A DNA stretch of 9,311 nt from contig CALMRL010000225.1 in assembly GCA_937873345.1 (NCBI GenBank), forward strand, positions 325-9,635, written 5' to 3'. Source of the stretch: an uncultured Beijerinckiaceae bacterium (GTDB lineage: Bacteria > Pseudomonadota > Alphaproteobacteria > Rhizobiales > Beijerinckiaceae). Positions 1-4,474 of this stretch are shown here, piece by piece (position 1 is the first letter of the stretch; the number at the start of each line of letters is the position of its first letter). The translations under genes were made by a program, and so were the position numbers. The notes beneath the pieces were generated by a model. It was not told the DNA's origin. It saw only the letters and a list, made by a program, of their open reading frames with translations, and did not search any database.

Positions 1-252
1 CTCAACCGCACGGCGAAGAGCTACGCCCTGGCGATCGTCGGCGCGGAATACGTGCTGCGCTGGCTGCCGCGCGGCACCCACGACTGGCACCGCTTCGTCA
101 CGCCGGACGAGTTCTCCGAGCGGATGCGGCGCAACGGGCTGGCGGAGGTCGCGCGCACCGGCGTGGTGTTCAACCCGCTGCGCCGCTCGTGGTCGACGTC
201 GGGCGACACCGGCTGCAACTACATGCTGGCGGCGCGCAGGACCGCGACCTGA
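1..252 (+). CDS. ubiG: UbiG, 3' end (ubiquinone biosynthesis O-methyltransferase), partial
   Basis: This is the C-terminal 83 residues of a gene whose start lies left of the window. It is read in frame 1 and ends at TGA 250-252. The segment LNRTAKSYALAIVGAEYVL, the following RWLPRGTHDW and the end motif DTGCNYMLAARR are characteristic of the C-terminus of UbiG. UbiG is the S-adenosylmethionine-dependent enzyme that performs both O-methylations in ubiquinone synthesis on the inner face of the cytoplasmic membrane. The SAM-binding Rossmann motifs are outside the window, so catalytic residues cannot be checked. The gene downstream begins nine bases after the stop, so co-transcription is likely. 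The identification rests on recalled family sequence, but the match is dense and specific. Confidence 0.9.
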   Translation, partial: LNRTAKSYALAIVGAEYVLRWLPRGTHDWHRFVTPDEFSERMRRNGLAEVARTGVVFNPLRRSWSTSGDTGCNYMLAARRTAT

Positions 253-261
253 GGGAGCCTG

Positions 262-606
262 ATGGTCATCGAACCGGAACGAGCGCCGGAGCCGCTTCGC
301 CGCCGGCGGGCCGCCGCTGCGCCGCGCCTCGTGCCTCTGCGCCCGACCGTGCTCCTCTGCGGCAAGTGCCTGAAGCGCTGCGACGACGGCAAGGCGCTGC
401 GCCGCGCTCTGAAGGACGGGGCAAAGGTGCGCGCCGCCGAGGTGGGGCTCAAGAAGGTGCGGATCGTCAAGGCCGGCTGCCTCGGCCTGTGCCCCAAGGG
501 CGCGCTGGTGGTGGCGAGCGCGGCGACGCTGGCCAGCGGCGAGGCGGTGCTGCTGCGCGACGCGAGCGAGGTGGCGGCAGTGCTGCCGCGGCTGCTGCCG
601 GGGTAG
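262..606 (+). CDS. Thioredoxin-fold [2Fe-2S] ferredoxin-like protein
   Basis: This 114-residue protein has a basic, low-complexity N-terminus (residues 1-28) followed by a small cysteine-rich domain. The cysteines are C33, C36 and C40 in LLCGKCLKRCDDG, and C73 and C77 in VKAGCLGLCPKGALVV. The pattern of a Cys cluster near the start and a CxGxC-like pair before a PxGALV strand is typical of the thioredoxin-like (2Fe-2S) ferredoxin family. Four of the five cysteines could ligate the cluster; the fifth is extra. A purine-rich GAGGGAG at 251-257 sits four bases before the ATG and overlaps the end of ubiG. Its partner is unknown; short-range electron transfer is an inference. The close spacing to ubiG suggests one transcript but does not prove a role in quinone synthesis. 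Confidence 0.8.
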   Translation: MVIEPERAPEPLRRRRAAAAPRLVPLRPTVLLCGKCLKRCDDGKALRRALKDGAKVRAAEVGLKKVRIVKAGCLGLCPKGALVVASAATLASGEAVLLRDASEVAAVLPRLLPG

Positions 607-763
607 GAGGCGGACGCCGCAATGGCGGGGGAACCGGCCAAGAGGGGGGTGGCCGATCCCGTGCATGGGGCGCGAAACGGACGTTCTCCGACCGCTGCCC
701 GAACGATCGGTCAGCCACCATCGTCTCGCAAGCCGGCCTGCAGCGTGCTACGAACGAAATGCC

Positions 764-985
764 ATGGACAAGAAGATCAAGGCTCCACCCAGCGACAGAA
801 ACAGCAAAAGTACGCCTGTCACTACGAAGGTGATGCGGAGCGCGAAGACTGGTCAGACCGTGACGATCAGGGGCTTCAACGCATTGAAGGACAAGAGTCC
901 CAAGATCGAGAAGGGCGTGAGCCTGCTGAAGCCCATTGCGCGACAGGCGCTCAAACAACGATCAAGCAAGCGCGAGACGGCGTAG
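764..985 (+). CDS. Small basic protein, putative antitoxin of a PIN toxin pair
   Basis: This is a 73-residue, lysine/arginine-rich protein ending at TAG 983-985. The ATG at 764 was chosen because the in-frame sequence upstream (a longer reading starts at 665) looks like untranslated GC-rich DNA and would add unrelated residues. There is no good Shine-Dalgarno sequence before 764, and ATG 833 (residue 24) is an alternative. The centre, VMRSAKTGQTVTIRGFNALK, could form beta strands, and the C-terminal part (KGVSLLKPIARQALKQR) could be helical. It is not one of the VapB or Phd types I recognise. The antitoxin call is inference from position: it immediately precedes a PIN-domain gene in the same frame and shares its lower GC. 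No DNA-binding motif could be verified. Confidence 0.55.
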   Translation: MDKKIKAPPSDRNSKSTPVTTKVMRSAKTGQTVTIRGFNALKDKSPKIEKGVSLLKPIARQALKQRSSKRETA

Positions 986-988
986 CCC

Positions 989-1417
989 TTGCCGGGCATC
1001 CTCCTTGACACGCATGCTCTGTATTGGCTCGTGACCGGGGCGGAAACGCTCACCGATGGCGCTCTGATCGCCATCGGCGAGTGTCAGTCGGCAGGCACGC
1101 TCTATGTCTCCCCCATCACGGCGTGGGAGCTGTCGCTCGCTGCTCAGAAGCCTGCACATAGAGATCCTCCCCGCCTTGGCTCGCCCATCGCGACGTGGTT
1201 TCGCGCGGCCGTGCGTGTCACCTCCGCCAAGATTGTCCCGATCCAGCAAAAGATCGCGACGGCAGCCGCGGAAGTGCCCGTCGCGAAAGGTCACAAGGAT
1301 CCGGGCGATTGTTTTCTCATCGCGACGGCAAGGGTGCGCGGCATCCCTCTTGTCTCGCGCGACCTTATATTGAGGGATATGGCGGATCACGGATATATCG
1401 ACGTCATAGTTTGCTGA
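989..1417 (+). CDS. PIN-domain ribonuclease, VapC-like toxin
   Basis: The 142-residue protein is a full-length single PIN domain. Expected acidic metal-binding residues are visible: D7 in LLDTHALYWL, E47 in TAWELSL, D104 and D107 in HKDPGDCFLIATA, and D125 in LVSRDLIL. PIN toxins of type II toxin-antitoxin systems cleave RNA (often tRNA or rRNA) with Mg/Mn bound by these acids. The start is a TTG at 989; the next possible start lies after the essential D7, so TTG is the only reasonable one unless ribosomes enter from upstream. A weak GAGACGG at 974-980 precedes it by eight bases. The gene begins three bases after the upstream TAG and in the same frame, which implies coupled translation. DNA here is lower in GC than the flanking core genes, consistent with transfer. 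Confidence 0.85.
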   Translation: MPGILLDTHALYWLVTGAETLTDGALIAIGECQSAGTLYVSPITAWELSLAAQKPAHRDPPRLGSPIATWFRAAVRVTSAKIVPIQQKIATAAAEVPVAKGHKDPGDCFLIATARVRGIPLVSRDLILRDMADHGYIDVIVC

Positions 1418-1523
1418 TCGGGTGACCAGCGAGCGATGCGAGAGCGGCGGCGCTGCCGCGGCTGCTGCCCGCGACCTTTGCCGGGCGGGACGGCTGAGGG
1501 GGCAAGCCTGATCGGCTGGTCCG

Positions 1524-1568
1524 TGCGACGGTCGCAAGGAGGCGGAAGGCGGCCCGTCCGCTTCCGCC
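1524..1568. terminator. Two adjacent stem-loops between convergent genes (possible terminator)
   Basis: The gap between the PIN gene (plus) and the HxlR gene (minus) contains two inverted repeats. TGCGA-CGG-TCGCA lies at 1524-1536. A perfect 8-bp arm pair GGCGGAAG (1541-1548) / CTTCCGCC (1561-1568) has a 12-base loop. Their place between converging transcripts fits a termination role, but neither is followed by a T-run on either strand, so intrinsic termination is doubtful. The rest of 1418-1593 shows no gene. Confidence 0.3.
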
Positions 1569-1593
1569 AAGGCGGTGGCCGCCGTCGGAGCTG

Positions 1594-2019
1594 TCACAGG
1601 GCTCCATCGAAGGCCGAACGGGCGTTCCTGATCGCGGCGTGGCTGCGATCGGCCCACCGGACAAGGACGGCGAGCGGTTCGAGGATGGTCTCACCCAGGG
1701 ACGTCAGACGGTATTCGACGCTGGGCGGCTTGGTCGGGAACACCGTCCGCGCGATCAGGCCATCGCGTTCAAGATCGCGAAAGGTCTGCGTCAGCATCCG
1801 TTTGGAGATGTCCGGTATCGCGCGCTGAACGGCGCTGAAGCGGTGCGGGCCCGCGGCGAGGGTGCCCAGGATCAGCGTCGACCATTTGTCCCCGATGCGG
1901 TCGAGAACGTCCCGTACCGGGCAATCCGCGTCGGGCGAGCCGCCCGGCCGCCGTTCACCGAGGCAGCTGCCCCTGCCTCCCGCCGCCACCGTGGTTACCG
2001 CTGCCTCTCCCTGTCCCAA
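1594..2019 (-). CDS. HxlR-family (DUF24) winged-helix transcriptional regulator
   Basis: This is a 141-residue protein with an N-terminal extension of about 30 residues and a complete HxlR winged helix. The signature starts at C33 (CPVRDVLDRIGDKWSTLIL), continues through the recognition helix (PDISKRMLTQTFRDLERDGLI) and the wing (PPSVEYRLTSLGETI), and ends with a dimerisation helix. C33 is the conserved cysteine that several DUF24 regulators use for redox or quinone/electrophile sensing; C19 is additional. The start is TTG at 2019, supported by a strong AAGGAGG seven bases upstream on the minus strand. It is divergent from a QorB-like oxidoreductase, the same pairing as ytfH-qorB in E. coli and QorR-qor2 in Corynebacterium. 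I infer that it represses that gene and itself until oxidised by quinone, aldehyde or disulfide stress. Confidence 0.88.
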   Translation of the reverse strand: MGQGEAAVTTVAAGGRGSCLGERRPGGSPDADCPVRDVLDRIGDKWSTLILGTLAAGPHRFSAVQRAIPDISKRMLTQTFRDLERDGLIARTVFPTKPPSVEYRLTSLGETILEPLAVLVRWADRSHAAIRNARSAFDGAL

Positions 2020-2026
2020 AAACCTG

Positions 2027-2033
2027 CCTCCTT
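2027..2033 (-). promoter_or_regulatory. Ribosome-binding site fixing the HxlR TTG start
   Basis: On the minus strand this reads AAGGAGG, a near-perfect Shine-Dalgarno sequence, seven bases before the TTG at 2019. It is the strongest such site in the window and decides in favour of the TTG start; there is no in-frame ATG nearby that would preserve the winged helix. Confidence 0.75.
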
Positions 2034-2056
2034 CACGCCCAGCGTGGTCTCATCTA

Positions 2057-2079
2057 GTTACCTTGTGTTCGTAGCGAAC
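2057..2079. promoter_or_regulatory. Palindromic operator candidate in the HxlR/qorB divergent region
   Basis: The 76-bp region between the two divergent start codons holds a perfect inverted repeat GTTCG-TAG-CGAAC (2067-2079). Overlapping it is an imperfect one, GTTAC (2057-2061), nine bases, GTAGC (2071-2075), with one mismatch. HxlR dimers bind short inverted repeats between divergent genes, so either is a reasonable operator for the adjacent regulator. The assignment is inference from position and symmetry. No convincing -35/-10 pair was found here. Confidence 0.45.
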
Positions 2080-2095
2080 CACAGGGAGAATGCTC

Positions 2096-3004
2096 ATGTC
2101 CACCTCGCCCAGGCTTTTCGTGTCCGGCGCCACAGGTCACCTCGGACGCCTCGTCATCGACGCGCTGCTCGAGACGGTGCCGGCCGGCGCCATCGTGGCG
2201 GGCGTGCGCGATCCTGCCAAGGAGGCCGCGGTCGCGCTGCGCGACAAGGGCGTCGAGGTCCGCATCGCGAACTATGCTCGTCCGGAGACCTTGGCGAGCG
2301 CGCTTGCCGGCATCGACCGCCTTCTTCTGATCTCCGGCAGCGAGGTCGGCCAGCGCACGGCGCAGCACCGCAACGTGATCGCTGCCGCGAAGGACGCCGG
2401 CGTGGGCCTGATCGCCTACACCAGCATCCTTCATGCGGACAGGTCCCCGCTGTTCCTCGCGGCCGAGCATCGCGCCACGGAGGCTGCCCTTGCGGAAGCC
2501 GGCGTGCCGTATACGCTGCTGCGCAACGGCTTCTACACCGAAGTCTACACGTGGCGGCTGCCGCTCGCCCTGGAGCACGGCACGCTTGTCGGCGCCGCCG
2601 GAGAAGGGCGCATCTCGTCCGCGGCGCGTGCCGACTATGCCAGGGCGGCGGCGATCGTCCTGGCCGCAGGCGATCATGCTGGCCGCACCTACGAACTGGC
2701 GGGCGATCCCGCCTTCACTATGGCCGAGTTGGCCGCGGTGGCGAGCGAGACGTCCGGCAAGACGGTCACCTACCGAAACGTGACGGCCGAGGACTACCGC
2801 TCGGGGGCGTTGAAGGCCGGCGTGCCGGAGACGTTCGCCAAGATCCTGTCGGATACCGATGCGGGCGCGGCGACGGGTGCGCTGTTCGATGATGGCGGCG
2901 AGCTTGCCCGCCTGATCGGTCGGCCGACGACCCCCTTCCGTGCCACGGTCGCGGACTTCATCCAGACCTCGGCGTCGACGGACCAACCTTCGAGCCACGC
3001 ATAG
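2096..3004 (+). CDS. qorB: QorB-like NAD(P)H:quinone oxidoreductase (NmrA-like atypical SDR)
   Basis: The 302-residue protein begins with the dinucleotide-binding motif GATGHLG (residues 11-17). It follows the E. coli QorB pattern closely: the LLLISGSEVGQR segment (76-87), YTSILHAD (108-115), LLRNGFYTE (141-149), the ADYA substrate-domain motif (179-182) and the FDDGG/LIGRPTTP stretch near the C-terminus. QorB-type enzymes reduce quinones with NADPH in the cytoplasm and protect against quinone stress. An AGGGAGA at 2083-2089 directly abuts an ATG at 2090 but is six bases before the ATG at 2096, so the latter is preferred. The divergent HxlR regulator is its expected control. Substrate specificity cannot be read from the sequence. 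The name is by family similarity from memory. Confidence 0.9.
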   Translation: MSTSPRLFVSGATGHLGRLVIDALLETVPAGAIVAGVRDPAKEAAVALRDKGVEVRIANYARPETLASALAGIDRLLLISGSEVGQRTAQHRNVIAAAKDAGVGLIAYTSILHADRSPLFLAAEHRATEAALAEAGVPYTLLRNGFYTEVYTWRLPLALEHGTLVGAAGEGRISSAARADYARAAAIVLAAGDHAGRTYELAGDPAFTMAELAAVASETSGKTVTYRNVTAEDYRSGALKAGVPETFAKILSDTDAGAATGALFDDGGELARLIGRPTTPFRATVADFIQTSASTDQPSSHA

Positions 3005-3130
3005 GTCCCCTTGCCTGCAGCCGCGACTAACGCCCCGCGACCTGCCCCACGCATCGCCCGGGGGCGGTCGCATCGGGGTCCGGCGCCGGGCGGCCTTGAC
3101 GCGGCGCGGCGGGGCGGCACACTCGCCGCT

Positions 3131-3481
3131 ATGAAGGAACAGCACGCTCCACCCGAGGCAAGGCACCTGACCGACGGCCACCCCGTCGGCGCGCACGACG
3201 TCGGCGGCCGGCCGGGGCCGCGGGTGGAGAAGGACGAGCACCCCCACGCGCTGTGGGAATACCGCGTCGACGCGATGATGCTGCTGCTGTCGGCGCGCGG
3301 GCTGCTCACCACCGACGAGCTGCGCCGCCACATCGAGGGGCTCGGCGCCGGCGCCTACGAGGGCATGGAGTACTACGAGCGCTGGTGCGCGGCGCTCGCC
3401 GCGGCGATGATCGACCGCGGCGTGGTCACCGCCGACGAGCTCGGCCGCAAGCTGGCCGAGGTGGCGGCGCGCGAGCCGTGA
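3131..3481 (+). CDS. N-terminal half of a split nitrile hydratase beta subunit (thiocyanate hydrolase beta-like)
   Basis: This 116-residue protein corresponds to the first, helical half of a nitrile hydratase beta subunit. It has GAHDVGGRPGP (20-30), the LWEYRVDAM helix (41-49), the GLLTTDELRRHIE helix (57-69), YYERW (81-85), and a closing RGVVTADEL. In nitrile hydratases the arginine of the YYERW-type motif (R84 here) hydrogen-bonds the oxidised cysteines of the metal site. The SH3-like second half is absent and is supplied by the next gene, whose start overlaps this stop by four bases. The ATG at 3131 lacks a strong ribosome-binding site. A lone nitrile hydratase activator (P14K-like) is an alternative because activators share this fold, but the HDVGG start and the GTGA-coupled partner favour a structural subunit. 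Confidence 0.82.
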   Translation: MKEQHAPPEARHLTDGHPVGAHDVGGRPGPRVEKDEHPHALWEYRVDAMMLLLSARGLLTTDELRRHIEGLGAGAYEGMEYYERWCAALAAAMIDRGVVTADELGRKLAEVAAREP

Positions 3482-3795
3482 GCGCGCAAGCCTTCGGCGC
3501 GGCCGACCCCTTCGCCGTCGGCGCGGCCGTGCGCGTGCGCCTCAGCTGGCCGCCGGGGCACATCCGTACCCCGGCCTACATCCGCGGCCACGTCGGCACC
3601 GTGGCGGCGAACCTCGGCGCGCACCCCAACCCCGAGGAGATCGCCTTCCGCCGCTCGGGACAGCCGGGCTCGGTGCTGTACCGCGTGCGCTTCCGGCAGG
3701 ACGTGGTCTGGCCCGACTACCGCGGCCCGGCTTCCGACACGCTCGACGTCGAGATCTACCACCACTGGCTCGAAGCAGCGGGGGCCGCGCGTTGA
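3478..3795 (+). CDS. C-terminal half of a split nitrile hydratase beta subunit (thiocyanate hydrolase alpha-like)
   Basis: This 105-residue protein is the SH3-like domain that normally forms the C-terminal half of nitrile hydratase beta. Its FAVGAAVRVRLSWPPGHIRTP opening (12-31), YIRGHVGTV (34-42), LYRVRF (67-72) and the DVEIYHHWLE end (90-99) match that domain, with R71 in the position of the second arginine contacting the metal-site cysteines. The GTG start at 3478 overlaps the upstream TGA as GTGA, so its translation is coupled. The reading frame extends upstream to 3253, but that part merely overlaps the first gene and is not homologous to anything expected. The two halves total 221 residues, about one intact beta subunit. 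A separate SH3-like chain is known from thiocyanate hydrolase and three-subunit nitrile hydratases such as ToyJKL. Confidence 0.85.
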   Translation: MSAQAFGAADPFAVGAAVRVRLSWPPGHIRTPAYIRGHVGTVAANLGAHPNPEEIAFRRSGQPGSVLYRVRFRQDVVWPDYRGPASDTLDVEIYHHWLEAAGAAR

Positions 3796-4430
3796 GCGAC
3801 ACGCATCACGACCACCCGCCGGACGCGCCGCCGACGCATTACCAGCGGATGGAGATCGCCCTGCGCGAGATCCTGATGGCCAAGAGCGTCTTCACGCCCG
3901 ACGACGTGCGCCGCGAGGTCGAGGCGATGGAGGGTCGCTCGGCCGGCACCGGCGCGCGGCTCGTCGCCCGCGCCTGGGTCGATCCGGCCTTCAAGGCGCG
4001 GCTCCTCGACGACGCCCGCCTCGGCGCCGCGGAGATGGGTATCCCGCCCGGCCCCTATCGCGTGCTGGTGATGGAGAACACAGCCACGCTCCACAACATG
4101 ATCGTGTGCACGCTGTGCTCCTGCTACCCCCGCGTCCTGCTCGGCCTGCCGCCGGCCTGGTACAAGGGCACGGCCTATCGCTCGCGCGCCGTGCGCGAGC
4201 CGCGCGCCGTGCTGGCGGAGTTCGGCTTCGCGCTCGCCGACGACGTCGCCTTGCGCGTCCACGACTCCACCGCCGACATGCGCTACATGGTGCTGCCGAT
4301 GCGCCCCGCCGGCACCGAGGGCTGGAGCGAGGAGGAGCTGGCGCGGCTCGTCACCCGCGACAGCCTGATCGGCGTGGCGCCGGCGCTCGATCCTCAGGCG
4401 CTCGGGCGCGCTTCGGACGCTGCGGGATAG
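3792..4430 (+). CDS. Nitrile hydratase alpha / thiocyanate hydrolase gamma subunit, cobalt type
   Basis: This 212-residue catalytic subunit carries the metal claw C106-T-L-C109-S-C111. Thr107 marks the Co(III) type; the iron type has Ser. C109 and C111 would be oxidised to sulfinic and sulfenic acid in the mature enzyme. Other family landmarks are ARAWVDPAFKARLL (59-72), VMENTATLHN (93-102), LGLPPAWYK (117-125), AYRSRAVREPRAVL (128-141), DSTADMRYMVLPMRPAGTEG (158-177) and VTRDSLIGV (187-195). These enzymes hydrate nitriles to amides, or thiocyanate to carbonyl sulfide and ammonia, in the cytoplasm. Arg114 follows Tyr-Pro after the claw where, as I recall, typical nitrile hydratases have Trp, which leans toward thiocyanate hydrolase. 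The start is TTG at 3792, coupled to the upstream stop as TTGA; ATG 3849 would remove 19 poorly conserved residues and is an alternative. Confidence 0.9.
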   Translation: MSDTHHDHPPDAPPTHYQRMEIALREILMAKSVFTPDDVRREVEAMEGRSAGTGARLVARAWVDPAFKARLLDDARLGAAEMGIPPGPYRVLVMENTATLHNMIVCTLCSCYPRVLLGLPPAWYKGTAYRSRAVREPRAVLAEFGFALADDVALRVHDSTADMRYMVLPMRPAGTEGWSEEELARLVTRDSLIGVAPALDPQALGRASDAAG

Positions 4431-4447
4431 ATCGGGTCCCGCGCGCG

Positions 4448-4471
4448 CCGTCTTCGACGGATCGACGATCC
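4448..4471. terminator. Tandem short hairpins between convergent genes
   Basis: The 44-base gap between the hydratase alpha gene (plus) and the GGT-family gene (minus) contains CCGTC-TTC-GACGG at 4448-4460, and overlapping it by two bases GGATC-GAC-GATCC at 4459-4471. Both are perfect 5-bp stems with 3-base loops and are mutually exclusive. Their position suits a shared transcription end. The plus strand continues CTCCCT and there is no T-run, so this is only a weak terminator candidate. Confidence 0.3.
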
Positions 4472-4474
4472 TCC

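Noticed and set aside
690..712. GACCG...CGGTC inverted repeat upstream of the antitoxin-like gene as an autoregulatory operator.
   Set aside because: Only five base pairs match across a 13-base gap, too little in GC-rich DNA to claim an operator.
3096..3101. TTGACG as a -35 box for the hydratase operon.
   Set aside because: No acceptable -10 sequence occurs 16-18 bases downstream.
2054..3331. A 425-codon open frame antisense to qorB and the first hydratase gene.
   Set aside because: It crosses two recognisable plus-strand genes and an intergenic gap, and its translation is arginine-rich without motifs.
3253..3477. Upstream extension of the SH3-like hydratase subunit frame.
   Set aside because: The extension overlaps the helical beta-half gene in another frame and is repetitive Arg/Ala sequence; the GTG at 3478 overlapping the stop gives a protein starting where homology begins.
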